From Mesorhizobium prunaredense (GTDB taxonomy: Bacteria > Pseudomonadota > Alphaproteobacteria > Rhizobiales > Rhizobiaceae), in NCBI RefSeq assembly GCF_900156895.1, contig NZ_FTPD01000082.1:49488-113487 (forward strand): a stretch of DNA of 64,000 nt. Reading direction: 5' to 3'. Made by a program: the position numbers and the translations under genes. The notes under the pieces are model-generated. The model ran no database searches. It was not told where the DNA came from and saw only the letters and a program-made list of their open reading frames with translations. Shown piece after piece: positions 8,294 to 16,354 of this stretch (position 1 is its first letter; each line of letters opens with the position of its first letter).

Positions 8294-8665
8294 TCACCAC
8301 CGCCAGTTGCGCGACCACCCGCGATCCGAACCGTTCGAGTTCGAGTTGGAGGAACTGTTTGACGATGAGTTCGAATTCGAGTTGCTCGAGGAATTGGAGC
8401 TGGAGTTCGAAGACGAGTTCGAATTCGAATTGCTCGACGAATTAGAGCTGGAATTCGACGAACCGTTGGACGACGAATTGGAGCTCGAATTTGAAGAGCT
8501 GTTGCCAGCGACGATGAAGGAACCGTCGCTCTGGCCGGACATTGCGGCCGGCGGACGCTCGGTTTCCGTCGCCGCCGCGGGAGACTCCTTCGCCTGCGCC
8601 GCGGTGCCCGCGAGCGCTGCCATTCCTGCGACCAGTGTCGACTTGAGTTTCCAGTGTCTTGTCAT
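8294..8665 (-). CDS. Secreted Ser/Asn-repeat protein
   Basis: A 123-residue protein with a Sec signal peptide (MTRHWKLKS, hydrophobic core, cleavage likely after TAAQA). A short linker follows, then about 60 residues made almost only of Ser and Asn in SSSN and SN units, and the tail RGWSRNWRW, rich in Arg and Trp. All six serine codons are used in the repeat, so the DNA is not a simple microsatellite; the peptide pattern appears to be what is conserved. The ribosome site AAGGAG and a copy of the ECF-type promoter (8717-8741) support this strand over an acidic frame on the other. Low-complexity Asn/Ser tracts can form matrices or fibres; function is unknown. Confidence 0.72.
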   Translation of the reverse strand: MTRHWKLKSTLVAGMAALAGTAAQAKESPAAATETERPPAAMSGQSDGSFIVAGNSSSNSSSNSSSNGSSNSSSNSSSNSNSNSSSNSSSNSSSNSNSNSSSNSSSNSNSNGSDRGWSRNWRW

Positions 8666-8716
8666 GGTGGTTACTCCTTGTTTCAGACTGGACCGGCAGT
8701 TGCGGCCCGGCGGAGT

Positions 8717-8741
8717 AACGGGCGATTGCCGGCTTTATTCC
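8717..8741 (-). promoter_or_regulatory. ECF-type promoter, copy 2 (GGAATAAA ... CGTT)
   Basis: Read on the minus strand: GGAAT (8741-8737), 16 bases, CGTT (8720-8717), then ACTC. It lies about 50 bases upstream of the start of the Ser/Asn-repeat gene. It shares AAA after the -35 core and GCC before the -10 core with the site at 10112-10136. Confidence 0.7.
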
Positions 8742-8765
8742 AAAGAAAGCCGGGCCGGCGCAGTT

Positions 8766-9557
8766 TCACTTCCGGTCCTTCTGACGGATCTCGTCCAGCG
8801 CCTTGACTTCCTCCTCGGCTGACATCGAAACGCCTGCTTCAATCGCCGAAAGATAGGCGTCGAGGGCTTCGGTCGACGAGGCCGGGGCATAGCCTCCGGC
8901 GTCGCCCGGCGCCACGACCGCGAAGCTGACGCGCCATTCGTCACCGGAACGGCAGGCGACCGACATCACCGTGGAGCGGTCCTGCGAGTCGACCTCGAAT
9001 TCGCGGCACAAATCCTGCGCATCGTTACGGAACGTGGCGATGGCCCGGAACCGGTCGCTGATCCGGGCGAGCTTGATTTCCTTGCCGGACTCGACCGTTT
9101 CAAGGGCTTGGGCCAGGGCCGGCCGGATGACGCCAGCAACCCACAATCCGCCCTGCGTGCGTTCGTCGGTGCCTGCTGCCCAATAGCCGGCGAGCCCGCC
9201 GACAACGGCCGCCGCGAGAGAGGCGGCCATTGGCAGCATCCATCGAGACCTCGAAGCAGGCCCTGCTGCGCGCCTGCTGCCGAAGGGCAGTATCGATGCC
9301 GTTGCCGCATTTTCGCCGGCACGCCTGGCCTCGATCATCTGCTCGACGGCCGCGGCAAGTTTTTCGGGAACCGGCTCGTCGAGCAGCGGCTTCAGCGCGG
9401 CCTGCGCCTGCGCTCTGGTTTCGATGAACACAGCAATCCTGGCAACCAGACGGTCGTCCGTTTCCATCGCCTGCTCGATCCTGGCGACCATGTCCGGATC
9501 AAGCTCACCGTCGGCGAACCGCATCAGGATTTCGTCCGAAAAAGTCTCTTCGGTCAT
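8766..9557 (-). CDS. Anti-sigma factor (membrane-anchored)
   Basis: A 263-residue protein encoded directly after the ECF sigma gene and overlapping it by 4 bases (ATGA), the usual coupling of sigma and cognate anti-sigma. The N-terminal cytoplasmic part (DEILMRFADGELDPDMVARIE, near residues 8-28) is the typical anti-sigma start. It lacks the His-x3-Cys-x2-Cys zinc motif of ZAS proteins. One transmembrane helix (WMLPMAASLAAAVVGGLAGYWAAG, near 106-130) follows, then a periplasmic domain of about 130 residues with two cysteines (DLCREF, VACRSG). It would hold the sigma factor inactive until an envelope signal. Confidence 0.82.
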   Translation of the reverse strand: MTEETFSDEILMRFADGELDPDMVARIEQAMETDDRLVARIAVFIETRAQAQAALKPLLDEPVPEKLAAAVEQMIEARRAGENAATASILPFGSRRAAGPASRSRWMLPMAASLAAAVVGGLAGYWAAGTDERTQGGLWVAGVIRPALAQALETVESGKEIKLARISDRFRAIATFRNDAQDLCREFEVDSQDRSTVMSVACRSGDEWRVSFAVVAPGDAGGYAPASSTEALDAYLSAIEAGVSMSAEEEVKALDEIRQKDRK

Positions 9558-10096
9558 TTTGCAGCCCCTTTTGTGACCGGAGAACGGGTGGGCGCCGAAG
9601 ATATTCCAGTCGCCTCCGCCAGATTCTTCCTCGCCCGGGCCAGCCTGCTCATCACCGTCCCGATCGGCACGGCAAGGACTTCCGCGGCTTGCCTGTAGGA
9701 AAGCTCTTCGACACAGACTAGAAGCAGCACGTCGCGCTGGTCGGCGGCGAGTTCGCCTATGGCTTGCGCCACGCTGTTCAGCGCCAGCCGCGCCTCCATC
9801 TCGCGCTCACCGGAAACGCCGGCGATGTCATGGCGCTCGTCGATATCGTCCTGCGGGCCGGCGACCTTGCGCTTGCGGATGTCGTCGATCCACAGATTTC
9901 TCAGAATCTTGAACATCCACGCGTCGAAGCGCGTCCCTGGCTCGAAACTCTGCTCGTTGGCGAGCGCCCGTTCGCAGGCGCGCTGGACAAGATCATCCGC
10001 CATATCGCGGGACCGGCACAGCGCAATCGCGAACCGGCGCAGATTCGGCAGAAATGCGACAAGCTGATCTTGGACGCGGTCGGCTTTTTCCGGCAT
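9554..10096 (-). CDS. ECF-family RNA polymerase sigma factor
   Basis: A 180-residue group 4 sigma factor. Region 2 is seen as DQLVAFLPNLRRFAIALCRS followed by MADDLVQRACERALAN and FDAWMFKILRNLWIDDIRKR. Region 4 is seen as QAIGELAADQRDVLLLV and LSYRQAAEVLAVPIGTVMSR, the DNA-binding helix-turn-helix. The ATG at 10096 has a TTGGAG ribosome site; an upstream in-frame start at 10144 would add 16 unlikely residues and overlap the neighbouring promoter. It is cotranscribed with the anti-sigma gene. Three GGAATAAA/CGTT sites nearby are its likely targets. Confidence 0.88.
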   Translation of the reverse strand: MPEKADRVQDQLVAFLPNLRRFAIALCRSRDMADDLVQRACERALANEQSFEPGTRFDAWMFKILRNLWIDDIRKRKVAGPQDDIDERHDIAGVSGEREMEARLALNSVAQAIGELAADQRDVLLLVCVEELSYRQAAEVLAVPIGTVMSRLARARKNLAEATGISSAPTRSPVTKGAAK

Positions 10097-10111
10097 GTTG
10101 CTCCAAGTTCT

Positions 10112-10136
10112 GGAATAAAGCGGCCCCGCGCCCGTT
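10112..10136 (+). promoter_or_regulatory. ECF-type promoter, copy 3 (GGAATAAA ... CGTT)
   Basis: GGAAT at 10112-10116, then 16 bases, then CGTT at 10133-10136 followed by CCTC. It lies in the divergent region between the sigma gene (leftward) and the subtilase gene (rightward, ATG 10222) and is oriented toward the subtilase. Its overlap with the sigma leader could link the two transcripts. Confidence 0.68.
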
Positions 10137-10143
10137 CCTCGCA

Positions 10144-10177
10144 AGGCTAGCTTATTGCCGGATAGCTCCGCTAGCCT
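10144..10177. promoter_or_regulatory. Inverted repeat in the subtilase leader
   Basis: AGGCTAGC at 10144-10151 and its exact complement GCTAGCCT at 10170-10177, with an 18-base spacer, lie just downstream of the ECF-type promoter. It could be an RNA hairpin in the subtilase 5' leader or an operator for the divergent sigma operon. Function unproven. Confidence 0.4.
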
Positions 10178-10221
10178 CGCGACCTTGAAAATCGGCTACG
10201 GCCGGAAATGTGAGGGAGACG

Positions 10222-11658
10222 ATGCTCTACAACTCCTGGTTGAGACCAAAAGCCCTGCTGCTTTTCTGGGTCGCCGTCGCATTGATCGTCGATCCTCAGG
10301 CGCCGAGCGGCCAACTGGGGCTCGGCGAGTTCGGACCAAGATCGGCGTTCGCGGATGACGATGGTGGCGGTGACGATGGTGGCGACGATGGCGGTGGTGA
10401 TGACGGCGGTCAGTCCGGCGCTTCGTCTGGTGGATCGCGAACGTCGTCCCGCCGATCGACCGGACCGAACCTGTTTCGCACGCTGACGGATCGGTTTCTT
10501 CCGCACCCGCCAAGGCGCAGCGGCAGGCGTGGGCAACGGCCAGCCGTCCCTTTGCCGTCTCGGGCACCGGACCAGATCGTGGCGACCGGGCTGAGTTCGG
10601 CTGAGATCGGTCGGCTTCAGGCAACCGGCTTCACCGTACTGGACCGTGCCGACATTCAGCTTTTTGGATCCGAGCTGATTCGGCTGCGCATTCCACCCAA
10701 CATGCCGCTGGAGGCTGCGCGCGATCTTGTCATCGATGCCGCTCCGCAGTCGACGGCAGATTTCGTGCATTACTACCGGCCCGGACAAGAAGCCGAATGT
10801 GCCGGGCCGCACTGCGCCGCCGCGGGCCTGATCGGCTGGCCGGCCGGTACCGGGCTGCCAGCCGGCTGCGGTGGCAATGTCACGATCGGCCTTATCGACA
10901 CGGCGATCAATCCTGCGCATGCCGCCTTCTCGAAAGGCCGGGTCGAAGTTCTTCGCCTGTCGGACGACGGCGTTCCCGAGTCCGGCCGCCAGCACGGCAC
11001 CGCCGTCGCGGCCCTGCTTGTCGGCGGAGCCGACAGCCGTACTCCCGGCCTGCTGCCGCACGCCAGGCTCATCGCGGTCGATGCGTTTCATCGGGGCGAT
11101 CGCCAGGATGACCGCTCGGACGCCTACGATCTGCTTCGCGCGCTCGATCTTCTTTCGGCGCGCGGCGTGCAGGTGACGAATATGAGCCTATCGGGTCCGC
11201 CGAACGCGCTTCTCGAGCAGGTTGTCCGAAGAGTCTCCGAACGCGGCATGGTGATCGTCGCAGCCGCCGGCAATGGCGGCCCGAAAGCCGAGCCTGCCTA
11301 TCCGGCGGCCTACGCTGAAGTGATCGCGGTGACGGCGGTCGATCGCATGAAACGCCCCTACAGGCGCGCCGGCCGCGGCGAGCACATCGATTTGTCGGCC
11401 CCCGGCGTCGACATATGGACAGCCGCGTCGGTCAGCGGCGCACGGCCGAAGACCGGCACCTCCTTCGCGGCGCCGTTTGTCGCCGCTGCGGCGGCGTTGA
11501 TGAAGTCGGCAAACAGCAACGCCACCGCAGCCGACATTCAAGACGCGCTCGGCAAGTCGGCGGAAGATCTCGGCACGCCGGGCAAGGACGCCGTCTTCGG
11601 CTGGGGCCTGCTCAACGCCCGCACCGCCTGCGTTGTCACGTCGAAGAAGGCAACCTGA
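10222..11658 (+). CDS. Subtilisin-like serine protease (S8 family), secreted
   Basis: A 478-residue exported protease. After a hydrophobic N-terminal segment (ALLLFWVAVALIVD) comes an Asp/Gly-rich linker (repeated DDGG), a pro-region, then the peptidase domain. The catalytic triad is intact: Asp226 in IGLIDTAIN, His258 in RQHGTAVAA, Ser414 in TGTSFAAPFVAA; the oxyanion Asn is in AAAGNGG. The ATG at 10222 follows a GAGGGA ribosome site; a GTG at 10210 is less likely. It is divergent from the sigma/anti-sigma operon and has a matching ECF-type promoter, so it is probably induced by that sigma factor. Its substrate is unknown. Confidence 0.9.
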   Translation: MLYNSWLRPKALLLFWVAVALIVDPQAPSGQLGLGEFGPRSAFADDDGGGDDGGDDGGGDDGGQSGASSGGSRTSSRRSTGPNLFRTLTDRFLPHPPRRSGRRGQRPAVPLPSRAPDQIVATGLSSAEIGRLQATGFTVLDRADIQLFGSELIRLRIPPNMPLEAARDLVIDAAPQSTADFVHYYRPGQEAECAGPHCAAAGLIGWPAGTGLPAGCGGNVTIGLIDTAINPAHAAFSKGRVEVLRLSDDGVPESGRQHGTAVAALLVGGADSRTPGLLPHARLIAVDAFHRGDRQDDRSDAYDLLRALDLLSARGVQVTNMSLSGPPNALLEQVVRRVSERGMVIVAAAGNGGPKAEPAYPAAYAEVIAVTAVDRMKRPYRRAGRGEHIDLSAPGVDIWTAASVSGARPKTGTSFAAPFVAAAAALMKSANSNATAADIQDALGKSAEDLGTPGKDAVFGWGLLNARTACVVTSKKAT

Positions 11659-11808
11659 AGCTCCACAGTCGCTGCCGGAGGATAGCGCGGGGGGCGAAGG
11701 CTCGTTATAGATCGGCTTCCAGCCCCAACGAGGGGATTGCACCGCGCCGGTTTCCGCTTACGGTTGCGGCTGGAGTTTTTACCACAGAAATAGCAACGGA
11801 GATTCTGC

Positions 11809-13302
11809 GTGAATCGTGTTCTGCCGGCCGCCTTTGTCCTCGCGCTCAGCGCGCCTGCCTTCGGCCAGACCGTCGACGGCGAGGGTGCCAAGCAGCTCTC
11901 CGAAAATCTGTCCCGCTATATCGGCAGCAAGGCGATCGACAACGGTTTCCTGAAGGTTTCGGTGGAAGGCGACGCCTACAAACTCGCCGTCGACTTCAAA
12001 CCTGTCGTGGACCTGCTGGCGGCGCAGCATTCCTTCAAGTTCGACTTCAGCCCCTACGCATTGCTCGTCAAGCCAAGCAGCACCGGGACATGGAGCGTCT
12101 CGGCGGACGTGTCGCAAAGCGGGTCCTTCGAGTTCAAGGGGCCAGAGGGCCCGCAGAGCATGCAGTTCTCGATTACCGACGGCAAGTTTTCCGGCGTCTA
12201 CGATCCTGAACTGGCGGCTTTCACCAGCGCCACACAGTCGATAGCCGGGATGACGATGAATTCCCGGGACACCGTGCAGCGCGCCAAGGTGAGCACCGGC
12301 GCCGGTACGGCGACCATGAACGCAAGCAAAGCTGCGAATGGCGGCGTGGATTTCACCGCGACGCAGACGCTCGCCGATTTCACCGAAGCGCTCGACTTTG
12401 ACGATCCCGAGAGCGGGCTGAAATTCCCGCTCACGATCAAATCGCCAAACCTGTCGGTGAACGCGACCGGCAAAGGCGTGCGGACCAGGCCGCTTCTCGA
12501 TCTGCTGGCATTTGCCGTCGCCAATGAAGACGAGGCCAGACTGAAGGCCAACCAGGCGCAGCTCAAATCGCTCTTGCTCGCCGCACTGCCGCTGTGGGAG
12601 CGGATCGACGGAACCTACGGGTTCAAGGATCTCACTGTCGAAAGCCCGGTCGGGCTTTTCGGTGCGACTGAGCTGGACACAGGCTTCGGGACCGACGGCA
12701 TCGCCCAGAACGGAGCAATCAACTACTCGATCAGGGCCGCAGGACTGAAGATCCCTGACAATCTCGTGCCCGCCTGGGGCACGGCGCTGCTGCCCACCGA
12801 TGTCAGTCTGAATTTCGGCGGCGCCAATATCGATCTCGACAGCATGGCGAAGAAGGCGATAGAAGCCTTTGATCTGAATAAGAATCCACCGCTGCCGGCC
12901 GACTTCGGCGACACCCTGACCGCCGATTTCATGGCCAAGATGCCGAAATTTGTCATCGGCCACAGCACGGTGAAAAACGGCGACATTGAAATCGCGATGG
13001 AAGGCGAGATGACGTTCGCCGGCATGAAGCCCGAGGCCAACGTGACCATCGATATAGCAGGCTATGACAAGATCGTGGAAAGCCTGCAGGCGGCAGCAAA
13101 GTCGGAGCCGGAAGCCGCGCAATATGTGCCGGTGGCGCTTGCGATCAAGGGATTCGGCAAGACGCTGCCGGATGGCCGCATCGAATGGGTCGTCAACGGT
13201 AAGCCGGACGGTTCGGTCACCGTCAATGGTGTCATGGTGAAGCCGGCCGATCCGGTTGCGAATGATGACGGCGACGACAGCGAAGAAGAAACGACGCCGT
13301 AG
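11809..13302 (+). CDS. DUF2125 family secreted protein
   Basis: A 497-residue protein with a short signal peptide (start GTG; MNRVLPAAFVLALSAPAFGQ) and a long beta-rich body with repeated patterns such as YKLAVDFKPVVDLLAAQ, ADVSQSGSFEFKG and MTVNGKPDGS-like C-terminal strands. It matches the DUF2125 proteins of Rhizobiales, which have no known function and are predicted periplasmic or outer-membrane-facing. The tail (VANDDGDDSEEETTP) is acidic and probably disordered. An ACGGAGA ribosome site precedes the GTG. It follows the subtilase gene by 150 bases without an ECF-type site, so it is probably not part of that regulon. Confidence 0.75.
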   Translation: MNRVLPAAFVLALSAPAFGQTVDGEGAKQLSENLSRYIGSKAIDNGFLKVSVEGDAYKLAVDFKPVVDLLAAQHSFKFDFSPYALLVKPSSTGTWSVSADVSQSGSFEFKGPEGPQSMQFSITDGKFSGVYDPELAAFTSATQSIAGMTMNSRDTVQRAKVSTGAGTATMNASKAANGGVDFTATQTLADFTEALDFDDPESGLKFPLTIKSPNLSVNATGKGVRTRPLLDLLAFAVANEDEARLKANQAQLKSLLLAALPLWERIDGTYGFKDLTVESPVGLFGATELDTGFGTDGIAQNGAINYSIRAAGLKIPDNLVPAWGTALLPTDVSLNFGGANIDLDSMAKKAIEAFDLNKNPPLPADFGDTLTADFMAKMPKFVIGHSTVKNGDIEIAMEGEMTFAGMKPEANVTIDIAGYDKIVESLQAAAKSEPEAAQYVPVALAIKGFGKTLPDGRIEWVVNGKPDGSVTVNGVMVKPADPVANDDGDDSEEETTP

Positions 13303-13326
13303 GCGCTTTGGCGATCCGGTCGTCGC

Positions 13327-13629
13327 TTATATCGAATGCTCATGATCGTCGTCGCCAAGCGGCAGCGCCCGCAGCGCCCTGCCGACGGAAGCCGGCGGCG
13401 TGCCGGTTTCCGCCGCGAACCGCATGAGCGTCGGCTCGTGGGCGAGGATGAACTGCAGCACGCCGGCCAGGAATCCCGGCTCGCCAGCGGCCTGGCGGAT
13501 GGAATGCGCCTCGATGCCGGTGATCGCCAGGAAGCGGGGCAGAAGTTCCGGATCGGCGGCGACGAAGCCCAATGCCTTCACGGCAATGGTTTCCGCTTCC
13601 TCGCGCATTGACGCTGCGTTTGCCATCAC
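13327..13629 (-). CDS. DUF3572 family protein
   Basis: A 100-residue, largely helical cytoplasmic protein (ETIAVKALGFVAADPELLPRF, GFLAGVLQFILAHEPTLMRF). The pattern and its position beside divK/pleD match the DUF3572 family, which is conserved in this place in many Rhizobiales. No function is known; the linkage suggests a role close to cell-cycle signalling, but that is inference. It is divergent from divK. Confidence 0.78.
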   Translation of the reverse strand: MMANAASMREEAETIAVKALGFVAADPELLPRFLAITGIEAHSIRQAAGEPGFLAGVLQFILAHEPTLMRFAAETGTPPASVGRALRALPLGDDDHEHSI

Positions 13630-13860
13630 TACCTTCTTGTGGGTGGAATGAGTCTGTTTTTGGCAGTAATCGCAAGCGTCGCCTGCGGCAAGCCATCTGT
13701 CTCTGCAATGCGGAGTTCGCGGTGAAATCCGAAGCTTTTCCGGCAGCCGGTTTCCGTTTCGTCAATTATCTCGCGGTAGAGTCGAGCAGGGTTTGGTGCG
13801 TACCGGCGAGGGCGCATGGCGGCATCCTTCGAGCGGAAGGCAGGCCGGGACGGGAATTTG

Positions 13861-14232
13861 ATGCCTAAGAAGGTCATGATCGTCGAGGACAACGAGCTCA
13901 ACATGAAGCTCTTTCGCGACCTCATCGAAGCGAGCGGTTACGAGACGGTACGCACGCGCAACGGTCTGGAAGCGCTGGATCTGGCGCGACTGCACAAGCC
14001 GGACCTCATTTTGATGGACATCCAGCTGCCCGAAGTGTCGGGGTTGGAAGTGACCAAATGGCTGAAGGAGGACGACGACCTCCATGTCATCCCGGTCATT
14101 GCCGTCACCGCATTCGCGATGAAGGGCGATGAGGAGCGTATCCGTCAGGGTGGCTGCGAAGCCTATATTTCCAAGCCGATCTCGGTGCCACGTTTCATCG
14201 AAACCATCAAATCCTATCTGGGCGACGCCTGA
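13861..14232 (+). CDS. divK: Cell-cycle response regulator DivK
   Basis: A 123-residue single-domain receiver with no output domain, the size of Caulobacter DivK. The acidic pocket (VEDNE), the phospho-acceptor Asp53 in LILMDIQLPE, the switch Thr in VTAFA and the Lys in YISKPIS are all present. It starts at 13861 (MPKKVMIVED) behind a GACGGGA site; the in-frame ATG at 13816 adds a non-native extension. In alphaproteobacteria DivK is phosphorylated by PleC/DivJ kinases and controls CtrA through DivL and CckA. It is immediately followed by pleD, an order conserved in the class. Confidence 0.93.
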   Translation: MPKKVMIVEDNELNMKLFRDLIEASGYETVRTRNGLEALDLARLHKPDLILMDIQLPEVSGLEVTKWLKEDDDLHVIPVIAVTAFAMKGDEERIRQGGCEAYISKPISVPRFIETIKSYLGDA

Positions 14233-14265
14233 TGCGCCCTTGCAGCCGAGCCGGAGCTTTATGAG

Positions 14266-15639
14266 ATGACTGCACGGATCCTCGTCGTCGACGACATCCC
14301 TGCCAATGTCAGGCTGCTCGAGGTCCGGCTGCTTGCCGAATATTTCGAGGTGCTGACCGCCACCAACGGGCTGGATGCGATCGAGACCTGCGAAAACGGC
14401 AAGGTCGATGTCGTTCTGCTCGACGTGATGATGCCTGACATGGACGGGTTCGAAGTCTGCCGCCGGCTGAAGAGCGATCCGGCGACGTCGCACATCCCCG
14501 TCGTCATGATCACCGCGCTCGACCAGGTTTCGGACCGGGTGCGCGGCCTCGAGGCCGGTGCCGACGATTTTCTGACCAAACCGGTCAACGATCTGCAATT
14601 GATGACGCGCGTCAAAAGCTTGGTCAGGCTGAAGACGTTGACCGATGAGTTGCGCCTGCGCGCCTCGACCACGCGCAATATCGGCATCGAGGAGCTGTTG
14701 AGCCGCAACTTCGCATCCGCGGACACCACGCCGAAGGTTCTGCTGATCGACGAGCGCAAATCTTCCTTTGAGCGCGTCCAGAAGATGCTGCGCGGCAGCG
14801 CCGACCTCGACATCGCCACCGATCCGCATGCCGGCTTCTTCCAAGCCGCCGACACGCCCTATGAATGCGTGATGATCTCGACGGGTTTTGCCGATTTCGA
14901 TCCGCTCAGGCTCTGCTCGCAACTGCGTTCGCTTGATCGCACCCGTTTCGTGCCGATCATCCTTCTGGCGGAGCAGGGTGAGGAGGGGCGCATCGTCCGC
15001 GGCCTCGAGCTCGGCATCAACGATTATCTGATGCGGCCGATCGACCAGCAGGAATTGACCGCTCGGCTGCGCACGCAGGTGCGCCGCAAGCGCTACAACG
15101 ACCAGCTGCGCGCCAGCGTAACCCAAACCATCGAGATGGCGGTGACCGACGCGCTGACGGGATTGCACAATCGCCGTTACCTTGACAGCCATCTGCAGAC
15201 ACTGTTCGACCGCGCCGTGGCGCGGCGGCGGCCGCTGTCGGTGATGATCACCGATCTCGACCGCTTCAAGACCGTCAACGACGCGCATGGCCATGACGGC
15301 GGCGACGAGGTGCTGCGCGAATTCGCGCGACGGCTGCGCAAGAATGTGCGCGGCATCGATCTCGCCTGCCGCTTCGGTGGCGAGGAGTTCGTCGTGGTAA
15401 TGCCGGACACGGACGGCGCGGTCGCCGAAAAGGTCGCAGAGCGTATTCGCGCCGAAATCGCCCAGATGCCGTTTGCCGTCGGTCAGGACGGCAAGACGGT
15501 CGAGGTCACCGTCAGCGTCGGCGTGTCGTCGGTGCTGAAGGGGGTCGACTCGGTCGCCGGGCTGATGAAGCGGGCCGACCTCGCGCTCTACGAAGCCAAG
15601 AGCGCCGGCCGCAACCGGGTCGTCGCCAAGGCGGCGTAG
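14266..15639 (+). CDS. pleD: Diguanylate cyclase response regulator PleD
   Basis: A 457-residue protein with the PleD layout: receiver domain 1 (phospho-acceptor Asp53 in VVLLDVMMPDMDG), a second receiver-like adaptor (about residues 155-275), and a C-terminal GGDEF domain. The active-site signature is GGEEF at 371-375. The inhibitory I-site RxxD is present (Arg362, Asp365), so product feedback is expected. It makes cyclic di-GMP from two GTP when phosphorylated and dimerised, and controls the motile-to-sessile switch and polar development. It lies 33 bases after divK, in one transcription unit. Confidence 0.94.
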   Translation: MTARILVVDDIPANVRLLEVRLLAEYFEVLTATNGLDAIETCENGKVDVVLLDVMMPDMDGFEVCRRLKSDPATSHIPVVMITALDQVSDRVRGLEAGADDFLTKPVNDLQLMTRVKSLVRLKTLTDELRLRASTTRNIGIEELLSRNFASADTTPKVLLIDERKSSFERVQKMLRGSADLDIATDPHAGFFQAADTPYECVMISTGFADFDPLRLCSQLRSLDRTRFVPIILLAEQGEEGRIVRGLELGINDYLMRPIDQQELTARLRTQVRRKRYNDQLRASVTQTIEMAVTDALTGLHNRRYLDSHLQTLFDRAVARRRPLSVMITDLDRFKTVNDAHGHDGGDEVLREFARRLRKNVRGIDLACRFGGEEFVVVMPDTDGAVAEKVAERIRAEIAQMPFAVGQDGKTVEVTVSVGVSSVLKGVDSVAGLMKRADLALYEAKSAGRNRVVAKAA

Positions 15640-15649
15640 CGCCGATTAT

Positions 15650-15666
15650 CCTGTCAATGCGACAGG
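15650..15666 (+). terminator. Short hairpin after pleD
   Basis: CCTGTC at 15650-15655 and GACAGG at 15661-15666 around an AATGC loop, 10 bases after the pleD stop. The stem is only 6 bp and there is no T-run, so this is a weak candidate. The rest of the stretch up to 15972 shows no gene. Confidence 0.35.
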
Positions 15667-15972
15667 GTTACGAATTTACCTTAACGCAAGCGATTCGCCG
15701 GGCTTGGTTAAGAAATTGTTGATTTTCACAGGCTGTTGCGCAAATGTGCAGGCCAATGACGGGACCGGCGCGAGGGTAGATCGCCGGATCGATCCGAAGA
15801 ATACCCCATGATTCAGGTCCGCCGCATCTCCTGGGTCCGTGGGGTCGGCCGGCCGGCGCTGGCACATAGTGGCCTCCTCGTACCGCTGCCAAACGCCGAC
15901 CGGCCCCCAATTCTAATGACATCAAGACTCTGCGCCAAGCAGTGGAATTTCTGGACTTTTCGAGCTTTGAAC

Positions 15973-16006
15973 ACAAAAACGCCGCCCACAGGGGCGGCGT
16001 TTTTGT
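15973..16006 (-). terminator. Rho-independent terminator of rpmG
   Basis: A perfect 15 bp stem (ACAAAAACGCCGCCC at 15973-15987 and its complement at 15992-16006) with an ACAG loop. On the minus strand the GC-rich stem is followed by a T-run, as required for intrinsic termination. It lies 18 bases after the rpmG stop. Confidence 0.85.
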
Positions 16007-16023
16007 CTAGGCAGGAAAGCAGA

Positions 16024-16191
16024 TTACTTGATCTTGGTTTCCTTGAACTCGACGTGCTTCTTGGCGACCGGATCGTATTTGCGGAACGACAGCTTGTCGG
16101 TCTTGGTGCGGCTGTTCTTGCTGGTCACGTAGAAGAAACCGGTGTCGGCGGTCGACAGAAGCTTGATCTTGATGTTTGCGGCTTTGGCCAT
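16024..16191 (-). CDS. rpmG: 50S ribosomal protein L33
   Basis: A 55-residue basic protein, MAKAANIKIKLLSTADTGFF at the start and KHVEFKETKIK at the end, matching bacterial L33 of the cysteine-free type (no zinc-binding CXXC pairs). The start is the MAKA methionine at 16191; the longer in-frame reading from 16245 is not homologous. A strong terminator follows. Confidence 0.95.
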   Translation of the reverse strand: MAKAANIKIKLLSTADTGFFYVTSKNSRTKTDKLSFRKYDPVAKKHVEFKETKIK

Positions 16192-16314
16192 GGTATCAGT
16201 CCGTTGTGTTGGTGGAATTTTGGCCGCTGGAACACGGGAAAACACCCGGACGCGGGAAACTTAGCGCGACACATAAACAACGCGCCCGGAAAGTCAACCC
16301 CGTGAGAGCGCCTC

Positions 16315-16341
16315 TTCCTTCTCCCACAAGGGGAGAAGGAA
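16315..16341. repeat. Half-length palindromic repeat / hairpin
   Basis: TTCCTTCTCCC at 16315-16325 and GGGAGAAGGAA at 16331-16341 form an 11 bp stem around ACAAG. The sequence is like one arm of the larger palindromic elements at 8000, 34505 and 58183. It lies after the stop of the next gene and may act as its terminator. Confidence 0.45.
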
Positions 16342-16354
16342 ACGCGGCTTCATT

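Noticed and set aside
8307..8822. Acidic plus-strand frame (Glu/Phe/Leu-rich) opposite the Ser/Asn-repeat gene
   Set aside because: It is the mirror of the SSSN repeat; the minus strand has a signal peptide, a strong ribosome site and an ECF-type promoter, the plus strand none.
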